A DNA stretch of 36,363 bases, from assembly GCA_002841685.1 (NCBI GenBank), contig PHAM01000014.1, positions 1 through 36,363 on the forward strand, given 5' to 3'. This DNA comes from Elusimicrobia bacterium HGW-Elusimicrobia-2 (GTDB lineage: Bacteria; CG03). The position numbers and the translations under genes are program-made. Below are positions 14,562 through 22,889 of this stretch, piece after piece. Position 1 is the first letter of the stretch. Each line of letters starts with the position of its first letter. The notes below the pieces were generated by a model. That model saw only the letters and a list, made by a program, of their open reading frames with translations. It was not told where the DNA came from and searched no databases.

Positions 14562-15531
14562 GCTTTGCGAATATCATTCTTCCGGCGTCCGTCTGCAGAA
14601 AACTCACAACGATAATTTTTTTCTTCTGACCTATGAAACGCCTCGCGTTATCAACGACTATCATAGTACCGTCGTCGAGATAGCCCACCGCCTGGCGCGA
14701 TTCTTTCCCCTCTTTGAGAAGGAATATATCCAGGGCCTCTCCGGGAAGAACAACCGGTTTGAGCGATTTGGCCAGCAGATTCACATTCAAAACGCCTATT
14801 CCCCGGATCTCGGCCACCTTCGCGAGATTGGTGTCGGATGTCATGAGTTTTGACTTCAGGTCGGCGGTGCATTTGAGCAATTTCTCGTCGGCGGAAGCCA
14901 GCTCCTTATAATCTTTCTCATATATCTTCACCCTCACGCCGGAGTCTTCCTTTTCCAGGAAAGTGATGGTCTGGAGCCCGCGTTTTCCGCGCGTCCTTTT
15001 GGAATCTTCCGAGGAATCGGCGAGGGTCTGAAGCTCGTTGATGACGAAACGCGGTATCACCGCCATACGGCTCAGGAATCCGGCTTTGGCTATGTCGGCT
15101 ATTCTGCCGTCGATAAGGATGCAGGAATCAACTATTATGCTCTCGGGTATCATCCTCTTGGATGTGAAAGAAATGCTCTTATCCAGAAGATACATCTCTC
15201 CTTTTTTCTTCACGGCGATGAGCATCCCGGTGTAAGCGGCCGTTAATTTGATAAGGAGCGAATACTGCTCCCAGACGACTATCACCTTGTCGCTGAAAGT
15301 CACGAGCACAATATAATCTACGGCTTTCACCGCGATAAGACCCAGGACTATACCCATTCCGGCGGCGATGATATCGTCGAGGGGCGCCTTTTCCAGCACC
15401 CATTCAATGAAAATAACCAGCACGGCGGCCCCTGTGCCGATAAGAATACCCTTATGACCGGCCGAAATACTGAAATAACCGATGATGGGACCCAGAATAA
15501 TAATAAAGGTCCTCGAAAACCACATAAACAT
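14542..15531 (-). CDS. PIN/TRAM domain membrane protein, YacL family
   Basis: This 329-residue protein has four hydrophobic segments in the first 110 residues. A PIN nuclease domain follows from about 130, with acidic residues in ESIIVDSCILIDGRIADI, FVINELQTLADSS and KLMTSDTNLAKVAEI. The C-terminal TRAM domain begins near 265 (GEALDIFLLKEGKESRQAVGYLDDGTMIVVDNA). This architecture and the radA - yacL - ispD order match Bacillus and its relatives, although disA, usually between radA and yacL there, is absent here. It is probably a membrane-bound RNA-binding nuclease. A GGAGG sits before ATG 15531. Confidence 0.92.
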   Translation of the reverse strand: MFMWFSRTFIIILGPIIGYFSISAGHKGILIGTGAAVLVIFIEWVLEKAPLDDIIAAGMGIVLGLIAVKAVDYIVLVTFSDKVIVVWEQYSLLIKLTAAYTGMLIAVKKKGEMYLLDKSISFTSKRMIPESIIVDSCILIDGRIADIAKAGFLSRMAVIPRFVINELQTLADSSEDSKRTRGKRGLQTITFLEKEDSGVRVKIYEKDYKELASADEKLLKCTADLKSKLMTSDTNLAKVAEIRGIGVLNVNLLAKSLKPVVLPGEALDIFLLKEGKESRQAVGYLDDGTMIVVDNARRFIGQKKKIIVVSFLQTDAGRMIFAKLDNDRE

Positions 15532-15599
15532 AATAAACCTCCAATTGCCCTGCCGCGCTCGCGGAAGGAAATACCGTTACAAACGGGACACAGGCCATA

Positions 15600-16910
15600 T
15601 CAGTTTTTAGCCAGGAGTTCTCCGAGCTGCCTGATATGGCCGACTTCAATCACTTTTATTTTTTTTCCGCGGTAAACCGCGCCGCCTGACGGAACAGCCA
15701 TGGCCTTAAAACCCAGATTTTCCGCTTTTTTTATTCTTTCCTCCAGCCTTGAAACGCCGCGCACCTCGCCGCCGAGGCCTATCTCTCCGGTGAAAACGAG
15801 GTCTTTCGGCATGAGTTTTTTCCTGTACGATGATACGATAGCCGCGGCGGCGGCCAGATCGCTTCCGGGTTCGCTTATGCGGATGCCTCCGGCGACATTC
15901 AGAAAAACATCGCAGGTTGAAAGTTTCAAACCCAGATATCTCTCAAGTATGGCTATTATCAAATAAGCCCTGTTGAGTTCCAGCCCCGTCACCTGACGGC
16001 GGGGATACTGAAAAGAAGATATATTGATGAGCGCCTGTATCTCGGCGATAAACGGCGAACTGCCCTGATAAGAGCACACCGCCGCCGAACCCGGAGCGTT
16101 GCAGCGGCCCGACAGGAAAAAAGCCGACGGATCCTCAACGGTTTCAAGGCCCCTGCCCGTCATGTGAAAAACGGCCAGTTCATTGGTGTTGCCGAAACGG
16201 TTTTTCGTTGAATACAGGAGCCTGTATCCGTGCACGGGGCTTTCCTCAAGATAAAACACCCCGTCCACCATATGCTCTATTATTTTCGGCCCCTGCAAAA
16301 TACCTTCTTTTGTTATGTGCCCTGAAAGAATGAAAGCGGTGTCGGTTGTTTTGGCGTATTCCACTATCAGCGATGTCACCTCTTTGATCGCCGAGGGCGA
16401 GGCGGCCGCCGACGTGGAATTTTTAAATGCCTGCACGGAATCAAGTATGACAATATCCGGTTTGAGACGCGAGGTCTCATGCATTGCTTCGCCTATGTCC
16501 CTTGTGGCGAGAAGTTTCACATCACCGCCTTTCGCGATCCTTTCAGATCTGATCTTTATCTGCGCGAGCGATTCCTCTCCCGTTATGTAAAGCACTTTCT
16601 TGACCGCGGCCGCCGTCTGAAGCAGCAGCGTGGATTTTCCTATGCCCGGAGCTCCCGCCAGAAGAAGCACGGAGCTTTTGACGATTCCCCCGCCGAGCAC
16701 GCGGTCTATTTCTTTTATTCCGGAGCTTATTCTTTCTTCTTTCGACGAGGCCACTTCGGAGATTTTCATTGAAGGCCTGTAATCAGATCTTTTTCCGGCC
16801 CCTTTAACCGCGTCATCCGCTATTTCCGAGAATGTGTCCCATTCTCCGCAATAAGGGCATTTGCCCTGACGGCCGGGCGATTGAAAACCGCATTCTTTAC
16901 AGACAAACAT
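15600..16910 (-). CDS. radA: DNA repair protein RadA
   Basis: I start it at the ATG at 16910, giving MFVCKECGFQSPGRQGKCPYC and 436 residues. The track's start at 16955 adds 15 residues translated from repeat copy 3. An N-terminal four-Cys zinc finger is followed by a RecA-like ATPase with LAGAPGIGKSTLLLQ (Walker A) and IVILDSVQAF (Walker B). The RadA-specific STKNRFGNTNE motif is near residue 245, and a C-terminal Lon-protease-like domain carries VFTGEIGLGGEVRGVSRLEERIKKAE. It promotes branch migration in recombination repair. No clear Shine-Dalgarno sequence precedes 16910. The repeat may have displaced it, or the message may be unusual. Confidence 0.96.
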   Translation of the reverse strand: MFVCKECGFQSPGRQGKCPYCGEWDTFSEIADDAVKGAGKRSDYRPSMKISEVASSKEERISSGIKEIDRVLGGGIVKSSVLLLAGAPGIGKSTLLLQTAAAVKKVLYITGEESLAQIKIRSERIAKGGDVKLLATRDIGEAMHETSRLKPDIVILDSVQAFKNSTSAAASPSAIKEVTSLIVEYAKTTDTAFILSGHITKEGILQGPKIIEHMVDGVFYLEESPVHGYRLLYSTKNRFGNTNELAVFHMTGRGLETVEDPSAFFLSGRCNAPGSAAVCSYQGSSPFIAEIQALINISSFQYPRRQVTGLELNRAYLIIAILERYLGLKLSTCDVFLNVAGGIRISEPGSDLAAAAAIVSSYRKKLMPKDLVFTGEIGLGGEVRGVSRLEERIKKAENLGFKAMAVPSGGAVYRGKKIKVIEVGHIRQLGELLAKN

Positions 16911-16927
16911 ATAAGTACGCCGCAAGC

Positions 16928-17043
16928 AACTCAGACGGTATCCGGAGCGGGCCATATGAGCGAGGAGTTTTGCCCAGCGCTCCGAGCGAATTGGCAGCGA
17001 AGCGCATACCTGAGCGGCCGTCTACGGATATCTCTGAGGCGCG
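16928..17043. repeat. Dispersed inverted-repeat element, copy 3 (about 116 bp)
   Basis: It aligns with copies 1 and 2 in reverse orientation. The left part CTCAGACGGTATCCGGAGCGGGCCATATGAGCGAGG is the complement of the right part of copy 2. Its other end CCGTCTACGGATATCTCTGAG is an imperfect inverted repeat of the first. It lies between the mlaD stop and the true radA start, and supplies the false upstream start codon of radA. Confidence 0.78.
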
Positions 17044-17075
17044 TGCCTTATGACCAAACTTCGGTAAGCGTTTCT

Positions 17076-18413
17076 TCATTTCGCGCCAGTGGCGGCCAGC
17101 GACCCCAATCCGAAAAGATAGGGCAGATCTTCGTCGTAATAGATCAGATTCAGTCCCACCTGAAAATTAGAGCTTTCCATAGCGTCTGATACACCGGCGT
17201 TTACATAAAGCCAGTTCGTGAACCTGATTTTGGCGCTGACATCAACCCAGGGTATCGTTTCGCCGTTTATCTTTCTGTCAAAACGGTAGGCTTTGGATTC
17301 AAGAGACAGTGATTTGAAAGGCTCAACGGATATCCCCACCCCTCCCGCGGATTTTATGAGGCCGCCGAAAATCGTCACAGGCCCGAAAACTCTGCCAAGA
17401 TAAACGTCGGCGGACACGATTTTCTCACCGGTGCTTTCAGAAACATCATATGATGAACCGACCTTCTCCTGTATATTGGACACTCCGAGATAATAAAATT
17501 TGTTCGCCCGGGGCACGATTTTCACGCCCAGGTCGCTGCGGTATTTATTGTCTCCCGTGTTATGCCGGAGTTGATAATTCCAGTAGGTTTTGAAATCCGT
17601 TATTCTGCCAAGGGCTTTCTCGGCGGAACTCGCGGATTTCTTCAGGCTGGACACGGTTTGCCTCACGTCGCCGGCGACTTCCTCATCCGATACCAGAGCG
17701 TCAAAGGCGCCCTCGGAATCATTGAGCTTCACCATGAGTTTGTCTATGCCTTCAAAAGCATCTGTCGCCGAATCAACAAGATCCGGGAATTTCTCAAGAG
17801 CCTCCCTCATGTCCTTGCCTTTGCCGTCAAGGCTGTCGGTGAATTTCCTTATGTTCTTAACGGATTTCTTTATATCCTGAACGATGTCCTTGATATCATT
17901 CTCGTCTTCTATCCCCACATCTATTTTACGCGTAATGTTTCTCACATTATTCAGTATATCCCTGAGAGTTTTGCCGACAGGGTCATCGCCTTCTTCGGGG
18001 TTGAGCGATTCCAGCAGTTCCTCTATGCTGACCGATGAGATCCCTTTGATTGTTTCGCCTGATTTGATGCGGGGAGCAGCCGGGTCGCCGGCGCTCGACT
18101 GAAGATATTTGGTTCCTATAACACCGGTGGAGACGACTCTCACCTCGCAGCCGTGACGCACGGGATATTTGCTGTCTATGCGCACCGTGACTTTCGCCTT
18201 GCCTTCTTCGGTTATCTCAAAATCAACGACTCTGCCGACCTGAACACCGGCTATCCGCACCGGAGAATCGTCGCTAAGGCCGGAAATATCGTTAAAAATT
18301 ATGTAAAAAGTGTAGCCCGGCCGCAGCTGCACTTTTCCGAGCACTATGATGACCGCGGCTGTTACAGCCATCCCGACGGCGACAAACATCCCGACTCTCA
18401 CGCTATTTTTCAT
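17076..18413 (-). CDS. mlaD: MlaD-type MCE protein with C-terminal beta-barrel-like region
   Basis: The 445 residues begin with an inner-membrane anchor helix at about 7-26. An MCE domain follows at about 34-115, with DISGLSDDSPVRIAGVQVGRV and GVIGTKYLQ typical of MlaD. Residues 125-295 are long helices and probably a periplasmic stalk. The last 150 residues are alternating beta-strand-like stretches with many aromatics (NKFYYLGVSNI, VSADVYLGRVFG, VDVSAKIRFTNWLYVNAGV, NFQVGLNLIYY), resembling an outer-membrane barrel. E. coli MlaD is only about 180 residues, so the extension is an unusual feature. It follows mlaE and mlaF and ends the long operon. Its role is lipid transport between the membranes. 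Confidence 0.85.
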   Translation of the reverse strand: MKNSVRVGMFVAVGMAVTAAVIIVLGKVQLRPGYTFYIIFNDISGLSDDSPVRIAGVQVGRVVDFEITEEGKAKVTVRIDSKYPVRHGCEVRVVSTGVIGTKYLQSSAGDPAAPRIKSGETIKGISSVSIEELLESLNPEEGDDPVGKTLRDILNNVRNITRKIDVGIEDENDIKDIVQDIKKSVKNIRKFTDSLDGKGKDMREALEKFPDLVDSATDAFEGIDKLMVKLNDSEGAFDALVSDEEVAGDVRQTVSSLKKSASSAEKALGRITDFKTYWNYQLRHNTGDNKYRSDLGVKIVPRANKFYYLGVSNIQEKVGSSYDVSESTGEKIVSADVYLGRVFGPVTIFGGLIKSAGGVGISVEPFKSLSLESKAYRFDRKINGETIPWVDVSAKIRFTNWLYVNAGVSDAMESSNFQVGLNLIYYDEDLPYLFGLGSLAATGAK

Positions 18414-18428
18414 ATAATCCCCCGCTTA

Positions 18429-19163
18429 TCATGCTATATCCCCCGCGTTGATAAAGTTCCGCAGGCTTTCCAGCTTCGTGTTTTTAATTTCGTCAACCGT
18501 GCCTATTTCCTGTATCAAACCGTCATGAAGAAAAGCTATTCTGTGGGACACCTTAAAGGCCGAATGCATGTCATGTGTGACCACCACGGAGCTTATCTTC
18601 GTTTGCTTATTCAAATCCAGTATTAAATCGTTTATTGATTCGGCCAGAAGCGGGTCAAGGCCTGTCGTGGGTTCGTCATACAAAAGATATTTCGGCGAAG
18701 TGGCGAGAGCCCGCGCCAGCGCGACTCTTTTTTTCATGCCCCCCGAAAGAGACGAAACGCTCAAAAGTTCGTTCCCCTGCATGCTCACCATAGCGAGCAC
18801 CTCGGTAACCCTTCTTTTTATGGCTATTTCGTTCATTGATGTCAGATGCCTTAATCCAAAGGCCACATTCTCATAAACATTCAAACTGTCAAAAAGCGCG
18901 GAGCTCTGAAAAAGCATTCCGAATTTTGACTGGATTTTAAGAAGTTCCGCTTCATTCAACTTTGAAATATCCACACCATCTATGACTATGCTTCCCCCAT
19001 CCGGCTTGAAAATTCCCAGCACATGTTTGAAGAGAACCGATTTGCCCTGGCCCGAGCCGCCGATCACCGTCAGCACCTCACCGTCGTGAATATCCAGGTT
19101 CAGGCCTTTCAGCACCTCTTTTCCGTTGAAGCTCTTTTTCAGACCCCTTATTTCTATGCCCAT
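18429..19163 (-). CDS. mlaF: ABC transporter ATP-binding protein MlaF
   Basis: The 244-residue ATPase has Walker A GGSGQGKS at 35-42, the Q-loop in LFQSSALFDSLNVYENVAFGL, signature SVSSLSGGMKKRVALARAL, Walker B YLLYDEPTTGLDP and the switch His in VVVTHDMHSAF. The SGQGKSVLFKH wording and LSGGMKKR are characteristic of the MlaF/Ttg2A group. It would power lipid movement through MlaE. Its ATG overlaps the mlaE stop (ATGA), and mlaD follows after 15 bases, so the three form one translational block. Confidence 0.94.
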   Translation of the reverse strand: MGIEIRGLKKSFNGKEVLKGLNLDIHDGEVLTVIGGSGQGKSVLFKHVLGIFKPDGGSIVIDGVDISKLNEAELLKIQSKFGMLFQSSALFDSLNVYENVAFGLRHLTSMNEIAIKRRVTEVLAMVSMQGNELLSVSSLSGGMKKRVALARALATSPKYLLYDEPTTGLDPLLAESINDLILDLNKQTKISSVVVTHDMHSAFKVSHRIAFLHDGLIQEIGTVDEIKNTKLESLRNFINAGDIA

Positions 19164-19927
19164 CAGCCTATTCCCATGCTTATGAGCAGCGACGACATAA
19201 AAAAATCAGTTGTCAGTATCAGCACCATCGCCGTGACAACAGCCCTTGTCGTGGCTTTGCCCACACCTTCCGCGCCGCCTTCCGTGACCAGGCCGTTATA
19301 ACATGAGATCCACGCTATGATCAGGGCGAAAACAAGCGTTTTCAGCAATCCGTGAAAAAGATCCGACAAGCCCATCTGTTTTATTTCTTCCCAGTATTTT
19401 GAAAAAGGAATGCTGAGTTTGTACAAGCCCACGATAAGGCCGCCGAAAATGCCGGCGCAGTTTGAGAAAACGACAAGGAAAGGAAGCACGGCCATAAAAG
19501 CTATGAAGCGCGGCACGCAGATATATTCCACGGGTTCCGTTCCGAGGGTATAGAGAGCGTCTATCTGTTCGGTCACCTTCATGGTGCCGATTTCGGCCGT
19601 CATAGCCGCTCCGGCGCGGCCGGTCACGACAATTGATGTCAGCACAGGGCCGAGTTCCAGAACCATGGAATACCCCACCGCCAGACCCACATAAAGGGGC
19701 TCATTAAAAACGGAACGGAAGGTCTCACCCGTCTGGAGCGCCAGCACCATTCCCGTAAAAAATCCGCACAGAATAGCCAGAAACACGGAATTGACGCCTA
19801 TAAAAAGCATCTGATCAATTGTATTTTTCCAGTTAATATGACCGCGGATAATAGCATGAAGAGTTTTATAAAAAAGCTCAGTGGCGTCCCCTATCTCACC
19901 GAAGGTTTTCTCCAGATATTTGTTCAT
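19163..19927 (-). CDS. mlaE: MlaE-family ABC transporter permease
   Basis: I choose the ATG at 19927 (MNKYLEKTFGEIGDATEL), giving 254 residues. The track's extra 16 residues from 19975 run through the end of alr. Family segments are INWKNTIDQMLFIGVNSVFLA, GFFTGMVLALQTGE, ELGPVLTSIVVTGRAGAAMTAEIGTMKVTEQIDAL and the C-terminal LILTTDFFMSSLL. Five to six membrane helices are visible. The start codon overlaps the alr stop (TAATG), so translation is coupled to alanine racemase. Confidence 0.94.
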   Translation of the reverse strand: MNKYLEKTFGEIGDATELFYKTLHAIIRGHINWKNTIDQMLFIGVNSVFLAILCGFFTGMVLALQTGETFRSVFNEPLYVGLAVGYSMVLELGPVLTSIVVTGRAGAAMTAEIGTMKVTEQIDALYTLGTEPVEYICVPRFIAFMAVLPFLVVFSNCAGIFGGLIVGLYKLSIPFSKYWEEIKQMGLSDLFHGLLKTLVFALIIAWISCYNGLVTEGGAEGVGKATTRAVVTAMVLILTTDFFMSSLLISMGIG

Positions 19928-21012
19928 TATAAGTTCGTATACACGCGCGGCACACGGGATGAGATGCCGCAGCATATCTCATAATTGATGGTGCCCGCCG
20001 TATCCGCTATTTGCGAGGCGCTGATCTCTTCTTTGCCCTGACCGCCCATGAACACAGCCTCATCGCCGATGCCCACTGAAGGCAGATCCGTGACATCTAT
20101 CATCGTCATATCCATGCAGACGCGTCCGGCTATCGGGAAGCGCCTTCCTCGGATCAGCACCTCGCCGCCTTTGGAAAGTTCGCGCCTGATGCCGTCGGCG
20201 TAACCGGCGGGGAGCGTCGCGATAAAGGAATCTCTGTCAGCCTTCCAGTCACCGCCGTAGGATACCCTTTCTCGTCGCTTTATCTTCCTTATGTAAACGA
20301 TCCTGCTCAAAAAACTCATAACAGGCAAAACACCGATGTAAGAACGAAAAGGTTTGAGACCGTAAAGCCCCAGTCCCGGCCTGAAATGGGTGAAGGTGTC
20401 GCGCATGAAAGTCTGGGCCGCGGTGTTGGACGCGTGCAGTATCTTCGGAGAAATGCCGGACGCCTTGAGTTTTTTTATCAGCTTCCTGAAATTTTCCGCC
20501 TGAGTCAGAGTCAACTTCCTGTCCGTGTCAGCGCAGGAAAAATGCGTGTATATGCCCTCGATTTTCAAATTCTTCATTTTGGAGAGTTTGACAATATTGT
20601 CATAAGCTCCCCTGTATCCGAAACCTATTCTGTTCATTCCCGTATCCACTTTGATGTGCGAAGGATAAGGGGAACGCGCCATCTGCGCGAGGGCCCTGCC
20701 AGAATCAAGGGAAGCTATTGTCGGCGTGAGGCGGTATTTTATCACTTCTTTGAAATTGGCGAAAGGATAAATGCTGCCGCCTATGAGAATAGAGCCTTTT
20801 ATACCCGCTTTTCTCAGCTCGATACCCTCTTCAATAAGCGCGACGGCGAATATTTTCACGCCCTCCGCCTCAAGGGCCCGTGATACCTCGACGGCGCCGT
20901 GGCCGTAAGCTCCGGCTTTCACCACCGCTATCACCGGTTTTTTACGGGAAATGCGGCGGTAATTTGTTTTGAGCCTATCCAGATCTATTCTGCAGTAAGT
21001 GGGCCTAATCAT
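19927..21012 (-). CDS. alr: Alanine racemase
   Basis: The 361-residue PLP enzyme converts L-alanine to D-alanine for peptidoglycan. PLP Lys32 lies in AVVKAGAYGHGA; the consensus is VVKANAYGHG, so Asn is Gly here. The catalytic Tyr is in RVSYGGDW near residue 255. Other family segments are VKIFAVALIEEGIELR, HIKVDTGMNRIGF, FRPGLGLYGL and GRVCMDMTMIDVTDLP. It overlaps dnaB by four bases (ATGA) and mlaE by one base, linking cell-wall precursor synthesis to the lipid transporter in one transcript. Confidence 0.96.
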   Translation of the reverse strand: MIRPTYCRIDLDRLKTNYRRISRKKPVIAVVKAGAYGHGAVEVSRALEAEGVKIFAVALIEEGIELRKAGIKGSILIGGSIYPFANFKEVIKYRLTPTIASLDSGRALAQMARSPYPSHIKVDTGMNRIGFGYRGAYDNIVKLSKMKNLKIEGIYTHFSCADTDRKLTLTQAENFRKLIKKLKASGISPKILHASNTAAQTFMRDTFTHFRPGLGLYGLKPFRSYIGVLPVMSFLSRIVYIRKIKRRERVSYGGDWKADRDSFIATLPAGYADGIRRELSKGGEVLIRGRRFPIAGRVCMDMTMIDVTDLPSVGIGDEAVFMGGQGKEEISASQIADTAGTINYEICCGISSRVPRVYTNL

Positions 21013-22439
21013 ACACCGGTCGTGTCTTCGCCAATCGGCCTTTCCAGTTCGGTGAACAGAGAAAATTTCTGCATGAATTTCAGCTCTATCGTGCCGGTGG
21101 AGCCGTTTCTCTGTTTTCCTATTATCACTTCCATCACAGGGTTGGGAACATTCTCGTCGAAATCATCCTGCCTGTGAAGGAAGAGCACAAGATCGGCGTC
21201 CTGCTCAATGGCTCCGGAATCCCGCAGATCCGACAGCCTCGGACGGCTACCCTTGCCTGTGCGCTTTGTGACTTCCCTGGAAAGCTGCGAAAGGGCGATG
21301 ATGGGAACACCGAGCTCTTTCGCCATTATTTTTAAGTCCCTTGATATTTTGGATATTTCGAACTGTCTGCCCTGCCTGCTGTATCTGTCATCCGCCGACA
21401 TGAGCTGGAGGTAATCTATGATTATCAGAGCCAGCCTTCTTTCCGAAGCGAGTTTCCGCGCGCGGGTTTTCATCTCGAGCACCGACGGAGAAGATGCGGA
21501 ATCTATAAAAACCGGATAATTCATGAGTTTGTTGACGGTGGTGTTTATCTTGTCTTCCATCTGGCTGGTGATGCACTGGTCAAGGGTCTCGTACCTGAGG
21601 CTGTTGCCTGAAATATGGGCTTCGGCGGCGAGGATACGCCTGAAGATCTCGGATGAAGTCATCTCCAGGGAGAAAACGCACACGGCCGGGGCTTTGCTGT
21701 CTTTGTGTTTTTTGACGAGCTGCGCGGCCACATTCATGCAGATATTGATCCCCAGAGTGGTCTTGCCGACGCTCGGACGGGCGGCGATGATTATAAGCTG
21801 CCCCGGAGCCATGCCGAAGGTTTTGGTATCCAGCCGTTTGTAACCGAATTTCACTATATCGCTCTGCTGGGCGTCGCCGATACCGCGTATAAAATCCTTG
21901 CCGAGGCCGCTGAGAGTGTCAAAGTCCCTGGCGCTGGTCAGGTCCGATGTCACCTGCATTATGCTCTGCGCGGAACTGTCCATGACCTCCTTGGCGGGCC
22001 GGGCGTCCTTAAAGCACATGTTGATTATGTCGGTACCGGACTGAATGAGCCTTCTGAGCATATACTTGTCTTTCACTATCCTCGCGTAATCGGCGGCGTG
22101 CGCGGACACCTCAACAGTTTCAACCAGATATGAAAGATATTCAATTCCGCCGATCTTCTCAAGCTCATGCTTGCTGTCAAGAGCTGATTGAAGCGTTATC
22201 AGGTCAAGCGGTATGGAATTGGATAGCAGTTCTATGAGAGACTCATATATTATGCGGTGCCTGTCGTCGTAAAACACATCGCCTTTGAAACCTATGACGG
22301 CGCTGACGGTGTGGATGATATCCTTGTCCATCAGCAGCGCCCCGAGAACGGCTCTTTCCGCCTCTATGTCATGGGGGGGGACGTTGAACTCCGCGGAACC
22401 GGCTATGTCCTTTAAATCCGTCTTTTTTTTCGCTGCCAT
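21009..22439 (-). CDS. dnaB: Replicative DNA helicase
   Basis: The 476-residue protein begins its conserved part with NVPPHDIEAERAVLGALLMD, the DnaB N-terminal domain. The RecA-like motor contains IIIAARPSVGKTTLGINI (Walker A), VCVFSLEMTSSEIFRR, LALIIIDYLQLMSA (Walker B), ALSQLSREVTKR and LRDSGAIEQDADLVLFLHR. The C-terminal IGKQRNGSTGTIELKF completes the family pattern. It unwinds DNA at the replication fork as a hexamer. It starts right after the rplI stop and overlaps alr, in the conserved rpsF-ssb-rpsR-rplI-dnaB order. No intein is present. Confidence 0.97.
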   Translation of the reverse strand: MAAKKKTDLKDIAGSAEFNVPPHDIEAERAVLGALLMDKDIIHTVSAVIGFKGDVFYDDRHRIIYESLIELLSNSIPLDLITLQSALDSKHELEKIGGIEYLSYLVETVEVSAHAADYARIVKDKYMLRRLIQSGTDIINMCFKDARPAKEVMDSSAQSIMQVTSDLTSARDFDTLSGLGKDFIRGIGDAQQSDIVKFGYKRLDTKTFGMAPGQLIIIAARPSVGKTTLGINICMNVAAQLVKKHKDSKAPAVCVFSLEMTSSEIFRRILAAEAHISGNSLRYETLDQCITSQMEDKINTTVNKLMNYPVFIDSASSPSVLEMKTRARKLASERRLALIIIDYLQLMSADDRYSRQGRQFEISKISRDLKIMAKELGVPIIALSQLSREVTKRTGKGSRPRLSDLRDSGAIEQDADLVLFLHRQDDFDENVPNPVMEVIIGKQRNGSTGTIELKFMQKFSLFTELERPIGEDTTGV

Positions 22440-22889
22440 TTATTCGGCCGCCGTCACCCAGACTTTGACGGAAGCGCTCACCTCCGGATGAAGCCTGATC
22501 TCCACATCATAAATACCTATTTCTTTTATGGGCTCTTTGATGATCACCGATTTCCTGTCAACATTTATTTTTTTCACGGCGAGAGCTTCGGTTATCTCGG
22601 AAACCCCCAGGGAACCGAAAAGTTTTTTCTCTTCGTGCACATTCTTCGCTATATTGATCTCGGTTTTGGATATCGCTGAGGCTATTTCTTTCGCTTTCTG
22701 AAGGAGCTTTCCCTTTTCGGCGATATAACGCGTTTTCATTTTTTCAACCTGCTGCTCGGAATGCTTCGTCGCTTTCAGAGCGAAATTCCCCGGCAGAAGA
22801 TAATTTCTCGCGTAACCGTCGGAAACGGTTTTGATCTCGCCTATGTCTCCCAGATTCTCAACATTTTTTGTAAGTATGACTTTCATCAT
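22440..22889 (-). CDS. rplI: 50S ribosomal protein bL9
   Basis: The 149-residue protein has the bL9 start KVILTKNVENLGDIGEIKTVSDGYARNYLLPG, the long connecting helix with KGKLLQKAKEIASAI, and the C-terminal domain KLFGSLGVSEITEAL and HPEVSASVKVWV. Two ATG codons begin the frame; the second (22886) gives the usual MKVIL start. It overlaps the DUF2232 gene end by four bases. Confidence 0.97.
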   Translation of the reverse strand: MMKVILTKNVENLGDIGEIKTVSDGYARNYLLPGNFALKATKHSEQQVEKMKTRYIAEKGKLLQKAKEIASAISKTEINIAKNVHEEKKLFGSLGVSEITEALAVKKINVDRKSVIIKEPIKEIGIYDVEIRLHPEVSASVKVWVTAAE

